This document shows, piece by piece, positions 50,333 through 59,127 of a DNA stretch of 64,000 nucleotides (the first letter of the stretch is position 1; each line of letters starts with the position of its first letter). Source of the stretch: Catellatospora tritici (lineage in GTDB: Bacteria > Actinomycetota > Actinomycetes > Mycobacteriales > Micromonosporaceae); assembly GCF_019083965.1 (NCBI RefSeq), contig NZ_JAHRCY010000036.1:1-64000 (forward strand), in the 5' to 3' direction. The translations under genes and the position numbers were made by a program. The notes beneath the pieces were generated by a model. It ran no database searches and was not told the DNA's origin. It worked only from the letters and a program-made list of their open reading frames with translations.

Positions 50333-53300
50333 ATGGCGAACTTCTTCGTCAGCCACTCCTCGCAGGACCATGCCCTCGCCGCGCTGATCGAGTCGTGGCT
50401 GACGGCCGCCGGCCACGACGTCTACGTCAGCAGCATGCCGCTGGCGACAGAGCCGGGCGACTACTGGCGGGACGTGGTGCTGAGCCGCCTTCACGCCGCA
50501 GACTCGGTGATCTGCCTGGTCACCGAAGCCCACACCCAGTCGGCATGGTGTTCGGCCGAGGTCGGCATAGCCGTCGGCCACGGCATGGACATCGTGCCGC
50601 TGCTGTGCGAACTCGGCGTCCGGCACCCGATCCTCGACAACCGGCAACAGATCAGAATGGTGCCCGAACCAGGCGAGGACGCCGAGCAGGTGCGCGCCCG
50701 CGCCCGGCAGATCCTCCTCGACTGGGCTGATCATCAAGGGTTGTACGGCCGCCGCGGCTGGGACGATGCCGCGGCGCTGTCGCCTTACCCGGGCGCCCAG
50801 GCCTTCGGGCCCGATCGGCGTGCGGTCTTCCGCGGCCGCCACGCCGACATCGACGCCGTCGCCAAACGGATCATCGACGGCCAGGCGCGCAACCGGTTCG
50901 CGGTGCACGTCGTCGTGGGCCAGTCCGGCTGCGGCAAGAGCTCCCTCGTCCAGGCCGGCGTGTTCCCCCGGTTCCACCAGGATCAGAGGTGGCGGGTCCT
51001 GCGCGTCACCCTGGACGACGACCCCGAGCAGGCCCTGGCCCGCTGCCTCATCCTGGCCGGCCGGAAGACTGGCATGCCATGGGGCACCACCGAGGTCACC
51101 CGCGCCCTGGAACAGCCCAATGACGCGCGCCGGCTGGTCGACGAGCTGCTCCAGGCACCCGAATCCGGCGTCGGCGGATCGGCCACGCCCGAACACCTGC
51201 TCGTCATCATCGAGGATCTGGGCCAGCTGGCGACGCTGGCGCCGGCCAGGCTGGCTCGGATCGCCGACCTACTGCGGGGCCTTTCCTCGGCGGCGCCGAT
51301 CCTGACGACGATGCGCTGGGAGGCGTTCGAGCAGCTGCACGACCGGCCCGAGGCCGCGACCCTGCCGTTGCAGCTGTACCCGCTGCGCCCGCCGGGTCGC
51401 CAGGCGATGCGGGACGTGATCGAGGAACCGGCTCGGGCGGCGGGGTTCAGACTCGACCCCTACCTCGCCAAGACCCTGGTCGAGGACGCCGGGGACGGCA
51501 ACGCGCTCCCGCTGCTACAGCTCATGCTGGCGGAGCTGGCGGTCGGCGTCGTCCGTGGCAACACCATCACCACCGGCCGGTACGACAGCATGGGCGGGCT
51601 GTCCGCGATCGTCACCCGGCAGGCCGACGCTGCGCTGACCGCAGCCGCGGCCGCGACCGGAATGCCACGTGACGACATCGTCCAAGGCCTGATGCAGCTG
51701 GTCGAGGCCGATCCGGGTGGCGGTGTCGTGCCGCAGTCCCAGCGTCTGAAAAGCCTGTCCGAGCCGCTGTGGACCGCGCTGGTCGAGTTCGAGACCCGCC
51801 GGCTAATCACGGTCGACAAGGGCGACGACGAATTCCTGATCGTGCGGCTCACCCACCCCAGCCTGCTCACGGCCTGGTCACCGCTGGCCGACGCGATCCA
51901 AGCCGACGCCTCGGGACTGCGGGCCACCCGCGGCGTGAGGCGGGCCGCGCAGGAATGGCACGAGGCCGGGCGCCCCCGCGACCGGCTGTGGCGCGGCGGT
52001 CAGCTCGCCCTGGCCCGGGAGCAGACTCGGGCGAGCAGCGCCGCCGGCAGACGGCTCGACCAGTTGTCGCGGGACTTCCTGCGGTCCAGCTGGTCCTGGG
52101 ACCGGCTGCGCTACCGCGGTACCGTCTCCGTCCTGATCGCGCTGACCGTGGTGGCCGCGGTCACCAGCGCGATCTCGCTCCGGCAGCTGGATGTCGCCGA
52201 CAAACTGGCCCACCAGGCCCGGGAAGAGCAGCGCCTGGCCGTGTCGCAACGGCTCGTCGCCGAGGCCTCGGCGGTACGCGTCAACGATCCTCGCCTGGCT
52301 GTCCAGTTGTCGCTGGCGGCGCAGGCCGTGCAACGGGACGACGGTACCCGCGCCAGCCTGCTGCGCAACGCTCTCGACAGCCCGGTCATCGCCACCCTCG
52401 TCGCAGACTCGCCGATCCTGGCGGCGGCCTACAGCCCCGACGGAAGCCAGCTGGCCACCGCCCGGTACGACGGCATGCTCAGCCTGTGGTCGCTCGACTC
52501 CTCGGGTGTGCCTCGCCACGAGACGGACGTCCCCGGACAACCCGAGGACTCGCTCAACGCACTGTCGTTCAGTCCGGACGGCAAGTTCCTGGCCACCGGC
52601 GACGACGTCGGCAACGTCATCGTGTGGGACGTCACCGGGGCGAAGCCGGTCCAGTACGGCGCGGCCATCTCCCTCGGCAACGCCGAAGTCAAGATCACCA
52701 TTCACACCGTGCGATTCGACCCGGCCGGGCGGGTGCTGGCCGTCGGTGACGACACCGGTGCCGTCACCTTGTGGGACGCCACGACACCCGGACATCCACA
52801 GCTGAGCAAACTGGCCGCGGCCGACGACACCGACCTCAACGCCCTGGCGTACCGGCCCGACGGGCGCGTGCTGGCCACCGCCGACGGAGACGGCAACGTG
52901 GTGCTGTGGGACACGACAGGTCCGCGCCTGTCGATGCTCGGCACGCCCATCGAAGCGTCGATCGCACCCGTGTACGCCCTGGCGTTCAGCCCCGACGGTC
53001 GCATGCTGGCCACGGGTGGTGAGGACAACAGGGTGAACCTGTGGAACGCCGCCGACCTGGCGTATCCCCGCATCGGGAAGGCACTGACCGCATTGAACAC
53101 GCCGGTCTGGTCGGTGGCGTTCAGCCCCGACGGCCGCACCCTCGGGGTCGGCAGCGACGAAGGCGCCGTGCTGCTGTGGAACCTCACCACGCCGACCCAC
53201 CCGCAGGTGTCGTCCCAGCTGGTCGCGCACGTGAACTCCGTCTTCGCGATCGGGTTCAGCGCCGACGGCCAGACGTTCGTCACCGCCAGCCAGGACGCCA

Positions 53301-54385
53301 CCGCCGTGGTCTGGGACCTGCGACGCCTGCCCTACCCCCACCCGGCCGGCCCGCTGCCCGGCCACGTCCACGGGGTGTTCGGACTGGCCTACAGCCCCGA
53401 CGGCAAGACCCTGGGCACCGTCGGCGAGGACTGGACGGTCCAGCTCTGGGACACCACGACCGTCCCCTACACCCGGCTGGGCCCGCCGCTGACCGACCAC
53501 CAGGAGGCGGTGTACTCCATCGACTTCAGTCCCGACGGCAAGACCATGGCCACCGCCGACGACAACGGCATCGTGATCCTGTGGGACATGACCGTTCCCG
53601 CGCGACCGAAACGCAAGGCGACCCTGGACCGGCAGACCGGCGCCGTCTACGCGGTCGCGTTCAGCCCTAACGGCCATACCCTCGCGCTCGCCAACGCCAA
53701 CCACACGGTCATGCTGATCGATATCACCAGGCCCCGATATCCCAAGATCGAGGGCAATCTGATCGGGCACTCCGACGAGGTCGTCTCCGTCGCGTTCAGC
53801 GCGGACGGAACCAAGCTGGCCACGGGGAGCGTGGACAACAAGGTCAGCGTGTGGGACCTGACCCTGCCCTCCCACGCACAGATCGGGCAGCCGATCGAGG
53901 TCCACACCAACACCGTCTGGAAGGTCGCGTTCAGCCCCGACAGTCACACCCTGGCCACCGCCAGCGTCGACCGCACGGTGCGCCTGTGGGACATGACCAA
54001 CCCCAACCACAGCCAGGTCGGGCCCACCCTGACCGCCCACACCGGGCCGGTGCAGACGCTGGAGTTCAGCCCCGACGGCCAGATCCTGGCCACCGGCGGC
54101 ACCGACGGGCAGGTACTCCTATGGGACCTGCGGGAATCCAACTATCCGGCACTGGGACCGCCGCTGACGCCGGCCCGGACCGTCGTATGGTCGCTGGCGT
54201 TCAGTCCTGACAACCGCACTCTCGCCGTCGGAGGCGACGGAGCCACGGCACTGATCGACCTGGGGGATTTGCGCGACGAACGCGACCACGTGGAGGACCG
54301 CTCCTGCGAGATCGCCGGACGCGGACTGTCCGAACAGCAATGGACCGACTACCACACCGGCCTGCCCTACCCACAGACCTGCTGA
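50333..54385 (+). CDS. TIR-nSTAND1-WD40 protein
   Basis: A 1350-aa protein. The N-terminal TIR domain (ANFFVSHSSQDHALAAL; Glu in SAWCSAEVGIAVG) covers residues 1-130. The NTPase core has Walker A VVVGQSGCGKSSLVQAG, typical of novel-STAND-1 ATPases, and a Walker-B-like HLLVIIEDLGQL. A membrane helix (VSVLIALTVVAAVTSAIS) near residue 600 is followed by about fourteen WD40 blades (two propellers) and the tail CEIAGRGLSEQQWTDY ending in Cys, shared with the other TIR-propeller proteins. ATG 50333 follows AGAAGGG. It is 52 bases behind the Fn3-GH114 gene. The architecture is that of a self-contained sensor, switch and NAD-active effector. Confidence 0.92.
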   Translation: MANFFVSHSSQDHALAALIESWLTAAGHDVYVSSMPLATEPGDYWRDVVLSRLHAADSVICLVTEAHTQSAWCSAEVGIAVGHGMDIVPLLCELGVRHPILDNRQQIRMVPEPGEDAEQVRARARQILLDWADHQGLYGRRGWDDAAALSPYPGAQAFGPDRRAVFRGRHADIDAVAKRIIDGQARNRFAVHVVVGQSGCGKSSLVQAGVFPRFHQDQRWRVLRVTLDDDPEQALARCLILAGRKTGMPWGTTEVTRALEQPNDARRLVDELLQAPESGVGGSATPEHLLVIIEDLGQLATLAPARLARIADLLRGLSSAAPILTTMRWEAFEQLHDRPEAATLPLQLYPLRPPGRQAMRDVIEEPARAAGFRLDPYLAKTLVEDAGDGNALPLLQLMLAELAVGVVRGNTITTGRYDSMGGLSAIVTRQADAALTAAAAATGMPRDDIVQGLMQLVEADPGGGVVPQSQRLKSLSEPLWTALVEFETRRLITVDKGDDEFLIVRLTHPSLLTAWSPLADAIQADASGLRATRGVRRAAQEWHEAGRPRDRLWRGGQLALAREQTRASSAAGRRLDQLSRDFLRSSWSWDRLRYRGTVSVLIALTVVAAVTSAISLRQLDVADKLAHQAREEQRLAVSQRLVAEASAVRVNDPRLAVQLSLAAQAVQRDDGTRASLLRNALDSPVIATLVADSPILAAAYSPDGSQLATARYDGMLSLWSLDSSGVPRHETDVPGQPEDSLNALSFSPDGKFLATGDDVGNVIVWDVTGAKPVQYGAAISLGNAEVKITIHTVRFDPAGRVLAVGDDTGAVTLWDATTPGHPQLSKLAAADDTDLNALAYRPDGRVLATADGDGNVVLWDTTGPRLSMLGTPIEASIAPVYALAFSPDGRMLATGGEDNRVNLWNAADLAYPRIGKALTALNTPVWSVAFSPDGRTLGVGSDEGAVLLWNLTTPTHPQVSSQLVAHVNSVFAIGFSADGQTFVTASQDATAVVWDLRRLPYPHPAGPLPGHVHGVFGLAYSPDGKTLGTVGEDWTVQLWDTTTVPYTRLGPPLTDHQEAVYSIDFSPDGKTMATADDNGIVILWDMTVPARPKRKATLDRQTGAVYAVAFSPNGHTLALANANHTVMLIDITRPRYPKIEGNLIGHSDEVVSVAFSADGTKLATGSVDNKVSVWDLTLPSHAQIGQPIEVHTNTVWKVAFSPDSHTLATASVDRTVRLWDMTNPNHSQVGPTLTAHTGPVQTLEFSPDGQILATGGTDGQVLLWDLRESNYPALGPPLTPARTVVWSLAFSPDNRTLAVGGDGATALIDLGDLRDERDHVEDRSCEIAGRGLSEQQWTDYHTGLPYPQTC

Positions 54386-54413
54386 CCGGACGGCGGCGGC
54401 CGCCGTCGGTCAG
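54382..54413 (+). terminator. Bidirectional hairpin between convergent TIR genes
   Basis: CTGACCG, one bulged G, ACGGCGG, loop CGG, then CCGCCGT and CGGTCAG: a 14-bp stem that spans the last codons of both convergent genes. Confidence 0.7.
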
Positions 54414-55111
54414 GGCTGGGCGACCACGATGCTGATGTGGTCGCCCAGCCTGGCGCAGTCCGCGCGGAAACTGGCCAGCCGCAGCGCGAGCGCCTGGCGG
54501 CGCACGAACGCCGCCATCGAGTCCGGCAGGTCGTGCTCGCCGGGCATCGCGGCGTCCACCAGGACGGGGATCACCACGACATCCCGGTCCAGGGCACTTT
54601 CGATCTCCCGGCGGACGAGGTCGGTGGGGCTGCTCAGGCGGCGCACACCGTCGGGGTCGGCGGCGTCGACCCAGCCCGGCCCGATGACGGCGAGCAGCAC
54701 CCGGCAGTGCTTGAGCGCGTCGTCGAGCGCGCTGACGAAGTCCGCGCCGGGCGCGATCGTGTCGAGGTCGATGAACACCGCATCGGCGGTGAACCTGTCA
54801 GCCAGGTAGTCGTAGAGCCGGTGCGCGGCATGCGCGACGTCGGAGCGCCGATAACTGATGAAGATCTTCGAGTACGTGGGCGTCGCAGCGGCTGCCGGCG
54901 CCTCGACGGGCTTCGGTTCCCCGTTCACCGCTGGTGGGTGGGGCGGCGGATCCGGCCGGTGGACCTGCGTGACCTGCCTGTTCTCAGCGAGCGGCGCCGG
55001 CGCCACGCGGTCTGCGGCGGCCGAGAGCACAGCGACCTCAGGATCAGGTTGGCGACGGTTCGCGAGGCGGCGACGCCACACGACCGCGAGCGGCACGGCG
55101 GCAAGGGCCAT
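54410..55111 (-). CDS. Membrane-anchored TIR-domain protein
   Basis: A 233-aa protein. A short N-terminal membrane helix (ALAAVPLAVVWRRR), a Pro-rich linker, and a C-terminal TIR domain (KIFISYRRSDVAHAAHRL, FIDLDTIAPGADF, Glu in TDLVRREIESALD). The frame is open upstream of ATG 55111 and encodes DGLTPWHLLV, which would complete the membrane helix, so the true start may be a non-ATG codon about 15-30 codons earlier. It is convergent with the TIR-nSTAND1-WD40 gene and divergent from the polytopic membrane protein. The conserved Glu suggests NADase competence; partner unknown. Confidence 0.85.
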   Translation of the reverse strand: MALAAVPLAVVWRRRLANRRQPDPEVAVLSAAADRVAPAPLAENRQVTQVHRPDPPPHPPAVNGEPKPVEAPAAAATPTYSKIFISYRRSDVAHAAHRLYDYLADRFTADAVFIDLDTIAPGADFVSALDDALKHCRVLLAVIGPGWVDAADPDGVRRLSSPTDLVRREIESALDRDVVVIPVLVDAAMPGEHDLPDSMAAFVRRQALALRLASFRADCARLGDHISIVVAQP

Positions 55112-55345
55112 GACCAGCAGATGCCAGGGCGTCAGCCCGTCGAACAGGGCCTCGGTGAACGTCGGTTCCGATGCGAATCCAATGTGCCCACGTTATCGCG
55201 TACCAGTGATCAAACGGCGCCAGGACCAACCTCATCAGCCGACCTGACGACACTGTCCATCAAACGACATCGCTCCGTGCGGCCGATGCCGCTGGGATCC
55301 CTGACGATGGATGCTGCCGGGAGGTCGTTCCTGGGATGGGTGGCA

Positions 55346-56473
55346 ATGACGGTAAGGATTGTCGAGCGCGTGCCGGCGCATGGCGCCGGGCGTACGGTGG
55401 TGCGTTTCGTCGCCGTCACGCTCGGAGTGTTGCTGGTGTCGGCCGGACTCGTGATGGCCGTCGTACCGCTGCTGGCGGTCGTGGTCTTCGCCGACAGCCT
55501 GCGCACTGGCTCGCAGATGAGCATGTCCGGGCAGGGCTGGCAGCAGCTGCTGATCTTCACCGCGCTCGCGGGGGCTGCCGTCTGGCTGGGCCTGCGGCTC
55601 ATCCGCGGGCGGCGCAGAATCGGCCTCTACCTGCGCAAGTTCGGGTTCGCGCCGACGACGAACACAGTGAGTTTCGCGCTTCGCCGGGCCGCTGGGCGCA
55701 CCTGGCGCCTGGTGACCCTCGACGACTCGATGGTCGTCCCGGTCGGCGTGGGCACGGCCAAGCGAGGGCTGTCGACGCTGGCGGTCCTCGTCGGAGTGGG
55801 GCTGGCCGGCTGGGTCGTCTGGTACTTCATCAGCGGCGACGCCGCCGCCCAGGAGCAACGCAACCTCGACAATGCGCTGGCACAGGCCGACTCCGCGGGC
55901 GACCGCCTGGCCCAGACCGTCGGGATCGCGTTCATCAACGCCCTGGGCACGCTCATGCTGATCATCTTCGGCTGCCTGTTCGCCCTGATCATGATCGCTG
56001 GATTCGCCGCGCGGCGCGCCGCGAGCCGGGCCGAGGGCATCGCCCGACAGTCCGTGCACCGCGAACACGAGATCGGCGCGGCGGCCGGTCGGCTCGCCGC
56101 CGCGGCCCGCCGCACCTTCGCGCCACGGCTCATGGTCGTCAGCGTGCCGACCTCGTTCTGGCAGCGAGCGATCCACGGCCTGGCACAGGTCTGCGATGTC
56201 GTCGTCATCGACGTCTCCGAACCCACCGACGCGCTGCTCTGGGAGGTCCAGCACATCAAACCGATGTTCGCCGGCCGCTGGGTGCTCGTCGGCGCACGCG
56301 AACGCGTCGCCGCGCTCGCACACCCGCAGACGGCGCTGACCGGCAGCCCGCAGGGACTGCTGGCCAGGCTGCTCGACGGCGAGGAGATCCTCGCCTACGG
56401 CCACACGGTGCTCGACCGGCAGGTGTTCGCCGAGTCGCTGCGGCACCGACTCAGCGCCGTGGGCCGGCGTTGA
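55346..56473 (+). CDS. Polytopic membrane protein with conflict-associated layout
   Basis: A 375-aa protein with about five hydrophobic helices (AVTLGVLLVSAGLVMAVV, LIFTALAGAAVWLGLRL, LAVLVGVGLAGWVVWYF, NALGTLMLIIFGCLFALIMI). A soluble insertion carries IGLYLRKFGFAPTTN and RLVTLDDSMVVPVG, and the C-terminal domain (LMVVSVPTSFWQRAIH, VVVIDVSEPTDALLWE) looks like an alpha/beta fold. Similar LR-F motif proteins occur beside TIR and STAND genes, but I cannot name a family. ATG 55346 is used; ATG 55307 is in frame and possible. It is divergent from the TIR membrane protein. Confidence 0.7.
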   Translation: MTVRIVERVPAHGAGRTVVRFVAVTLGVLLVSAGLVMAVVPLLAVVVFADSLRTGSQMSMSGQGWQQLLIFTALAGAAVWLGLRLIRGRRRIGLYLRKFGFAPTTNTVSFALRRAAGRTWRLVTLDDSMVVPVGVGTAKRGLSTLAVLVGVGLAGWVVWYFISGDAAAQEQRNLDNALAQADSAGDRLAQTVGIAFINALGTLMLIIFGCLFALIMIAGFAARRAASRAEGIARQSVHREHEIGAAAGRLAAAARRTFAPRLMVVSVPTSFWQRAIHGLAQVCDVVVIDVSEPTDALLWEVQHIKPMFAGRWVLVGARERVAALAHPQTALTGSPQGLLARLLDGEEILAYGHTVLDRQVFAESLRHRLSAVGRR

Positions 56474-56489
56474 GCTCCGCAATCCCAGG

Positions 56490-56925
56490 TGCGGGCACCG
56501 CTACGGCGGCGCCTGCGGTTCACCCGGACGCTGGGATGCTCGTCGAGAAGGACGCGCACGTCGGCGAGCAGCTGTTCACGCCGGTCGGGTGCGAAGACCT
56601 CGTCCAGGCCGTCTACGAGCAGGAGGGCGCGACGTCGTCGGCGTTCTGCCGATAGACCACCAGCTGGTTCCACGCGAGGTAGACGTCGTCGGCGAAGTAT
56701 CGCGTCGGCAGGGTGCCGCCAGTCCTCACATACTCTGCCAAAGCCTGCTTGGCCGCGGCCACCTGCTGCACGGCGTTCTCGTGAAGCTCGGGAAAGTCGG
56801 CGTCCGTGCCGCCGATCCGTCCCAGATCCCGGTCCGTGGTGACGGCGTCGTAGAGCGCCAGAAGCGCAAGACTCTCCTGCTGCGCGGTTGTCTTGAGATC
56901 GCGACACTTGAGCGTCAGCAACGTT
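56490..56925 (-). pseudogene. Frameshifted, truncated NACHT-like STAND remnant
   Basis: In one - strand frame: SLALLALYDAVTTDRDLGRI through VYLAWNQLVVYRQNADDV. A frame change near 56625 brings in ALLLVDGLDEVFAPDRREQL and LADVRVLLDEHPSVRV, a classic NACHT Walker B region. No Walker A is present and the downstream NTPase, sensor and stop are missing, cut off next to the membrane-protein gene. It is a broken member of the STAND family that fills this island. Confidence 0.6.
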
Positions 56926-57187
56926 GGGGATGTGGGACCGGTCGTCGCAGCCCAGAGCACACGACAACCCGCCCCTCGGCCACAAAGTGAGCGGTTGTCA
57001 TAAATCCGGCTCGGGGCACCCCACCCCGTGACAACCACCGCCGCGTGTCGCATCCGCACAGTGCAGAACGGACGCACGTACGCGATGTCGGCGGGCAAGG
57101 TGGCAGCCTCGCCCGCCGATCAGGCCACCCGCCTGCGAGCCGCATCGATCCGCGCCTGGACGGTCGAAGCAGCCGCAGACACCAGGA

Positions 57188-57484
57188 TCAGCAGTTGGTG
57201 TGATTGTGGAGCACCCAGCCCGTGCGATCGGGGTGTTCCGCGCCGTGGCCACGGATCCAATTGCGGCCGTACACGTCGTTGTAGCCCCAGCCATCGGCAC
57301 GGAACCCACGACCCGGGCTCAGCGTGAAGAGGTAGCTGGTCCCGCCGTACCCGTCGATCGAGGCGTAGAACGGGGCGTTCTCCACCGTCATGCAGAGGAC
57401 GTCGGCGTGTGCGGGAGTGGCGAGTGCGGTTCCGGCCGCGGCGGCCACGAGCATGGCCGCGGCGGTTGCCAGCGTACGTTTCAC
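57188..57484 (-). CDS. Small secreted protein
   Basis: A 98-aa precursor: signal peptide (MKRTLATAAAMLVAAAAG, cleavage after AHA near residue 27) and a mature part of about 70 residues rich in Gly, Tyr and Trp (GRGFRADGWGYNDVYG) with two Cys. GTG 57484 follows GGAGG. The fold may be a small beta-barrel; I recognise no family. Probably extracellular. Confidence 0.7.
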   Translation of the reverse strand: MKRTLATAAAMLVAAAAGTALATPAHADVLCMTVENAPFYASIDGYGGTSYLFTLSPGRGFRADGWGYNDVYGRNWIRGHGAEHPDRTGWVLHNHTNC

Positions 57485-57709
57485 GGTTGCCTCCAGAGTT
57501 GGTCGGCATGATCATAAATGGCCGAGCCGGGTCACTCCATAGGCGATCGACATCTGCCGTAAGAGCCCCCGCGGCGGCAGCTCGACGGCGGGGTGATCTC
57601 TAAGGAGACTCCAAAGTCGGCCGAAAGCGTGCCTGAGGCCGGGTTGGTTGTGTGGTCACCACGGCGCCGGTATCCGTCCGGCGCGCCCAGGACGAAGGGC
57701 ATCACGACG

Positions 57710-58402
57710 ATGAGACGCACACGAATGGCCGTGGCCACGGCGACGCTGGCCGCACTGGCCGTGACCGGTACGGCGGCTGCGGCGGCCGACACCGGCCCCG
57801 CTGCCACGAAGTCGGGTTCGGCGGTGATCAAGACAGACGACAAGGCCAAGGCGGGCGACAAAGCGGAGGACCGGTCCAAGGACAAGGACAGGTCGGGCAA
57901 GAGCCCGGACTTCGCCGCGGTCGCCGCGAAGCTCGGCGTGACGCTCGACCGCCTCGACGCCGCACTGATCGCCGCGAAGACCGCACTGGCCGACTCGCCC
58001 GACGCCACCCCCGAGGCGTTCATCGCGGCGGTCGCGACCGCTCTCGGCTTGCCGACCGCCCAGGTCTCGGACGCGCTCGGGCCGTTGCTCGTCGAGACGG
58101 CACATGGCGGTGACAAGAACGGCAAGAAGGACGACAAGCACCACCAGGGCAAGGACGGCGACGACCCGCAGCAGTCCCCGTTGACCACCGACGCCGCCGC
58201 GGCGTCCTTCGCCGCGATCCTCGGCGTCGACCAGGCCGAGGCCAAAGCCGCGCTCGCCGCCATCGTGACCCTGGGGGCGACCGGACACGGCATCGACCCG
58301 GACTCCGCGGGCTTCGGCCGCATCGCAGCCTCACTCGGTGTCACCACCGACCAGCTCCGCGCCGGGCTGTCGGCCCTCAAGCAGTCGCTCGACCAGCACT
58401 GA
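57710..58402 (+). CDS. Secreted Ala/Lys/Asp-rich helical protein
   Basis: A 230-aa precursor with a signal peptide (MRRTRMAVATATLAALAVTG, cleavage near AAAA). The mature protein has a charged Lys/Asp linker (DDKAKAGDKAEDRSKDKD), and three similar helical units built on LGV-T-x-x-x-L (AKLGVTLDRLDAALIAAK, ILGVDQAEAKAALAAI, SLGVTTDQLRAGLSALK) joined by a second Lys/Asp/His linker. ATG 57710 follows GAAGGG. The His/Asp-rich linkers might bind divalent metals. It precedes a two-component pair by 53 bases and may be its target or sensor accessory. Confidence 0.7.
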   Translation: MRRTRMAVATATLAALAVTGTAAAAADTGPAATKSGSAVIKTDDKAKAGDKAEDRSKDKDRSGKSPDFAAVAAKLGVTLDRLDAALIAAKTALADSPDATPEAFIAAVATALGLPTAQVSDALGPLLVETAHGGDKNGKKDDKHHQGKDGDDPQQSPLTTDAAAASFAAILGVDQAEAKAALAAIVTLGATGHGIDPDSAGFGRIAASLGVTTDQLRAGLSALKQSLDQH

Positions 58403-58422
58403 CACCCTCGAATCTCACAGCA

Positions 58423-58442
58423 CACCTTCAGCATCGAAGGTG
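58423..58442 (+). terminator. Short hairpin between the secreted-protein and response-regulator genes
   Basis: A 7-bp perfect stem, CACCTTC with GAAGGTG, around a 6-base loop, 21 bases after a stop and 13 before the next ATG. It may attenuate read-through into the regulator genes or occlude their ribosome binding site. Confidence 0.4.
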
Positions 58443-58455
58443 AGGATGGGCGACC

Positions 58456-59127
58456 ATGCGGATACTCGTGGTGGACGACGACCCGGCCGTACGCCGATCC
58501 CTGGAGCATGCGCTGCGCCGGGACGGCTACGACGTGTCGTCGGCCGCCGACGGATTGTCCGCGCTGGCCGAGCACAGCACCTTCCGCCCGGACGCGGTGG
58601 TCCTCGACATCCTCATGCCCGAACCCAACGGGCTCGAGGTATGCCGCACCCTGCGTTCGGGCGGCCACGACACCGCGATCCTGATGCTCACGGCCCGGGA
58701 CCTGGTCACCGACCGCGTCGCCGGACTCGACGCAGGCGCCGACGACTACCTGGCCAAACCCTTCGCCCTTGAAGAGCTGCGGGCCCGGCTCAGAGCGCTG
58801 CTGCGGCGAAGCGGCGCCAAGACCGAGGTCCTCCGCTTCGCCGACGTCGAGCTGGACCTCAACGGCTACCGGGCGCAACGCGGCGGCCGGCGCCTGGACC
58901 TGACCAAGACGGAACTGTCGCTGCTGGAGCTGTTCCTGCGCCACCCACGCCGAGTGCTCAGCCGGACCCAGATCTTCGAATCCGTCTGGGGCTACGACTT
59001 CGGCCCCGAGTCGACAGCCCTGTGGGTCTACATCAGCTACCTGCGCGGCAAGCTCGAGGCCGACGGCGGCGACCGGCTGATCCACACCATCCGCGGCCTC
59101 GGCTACGTCCTACGCGAGGAGCCGTGA
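58456..59127 (+). CDS. OmpR/PhoB-family response regulator
   Basis: A 223-aa regulator. Receiver domain with acidic pocket ILVVDDDPAV, phospho-acceptor Asp in AVVLDILMP, and the conserved Lys in YLAKPF. The C-terminal winged helix (LTKTELSLLELFLRHPRRVL, YISYLRGKLE) is of OmpR type, closest in general look to MprA-like regulators. It precedes and overlaps the histidine-kinase gene by 4 bases (GTGA), so the two are a coupled two-component system. It likely controls envelope-related genes, including perhaps the adjacent secreted protein. Confidence 0.95.
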   Translation: MRILVVDDDPAVRRSLEHALRRDGYDVSSAADGLSALAEHSTFRPDAVVLDILMPEPNGLEVCRTLRSGGHDTAILMLTARDLVTDRVAGLDAGADDYLAKPFALEELRARLRALLRRSGAKTEVLRFADVELDLNGYRAQRGGRRLDLTKTELSLLELFLRHPRRVLSRTQIFESVWGYDFGPESTALWVYISYLRGKLEADGGDRLIHTIRGLGYVLREEP

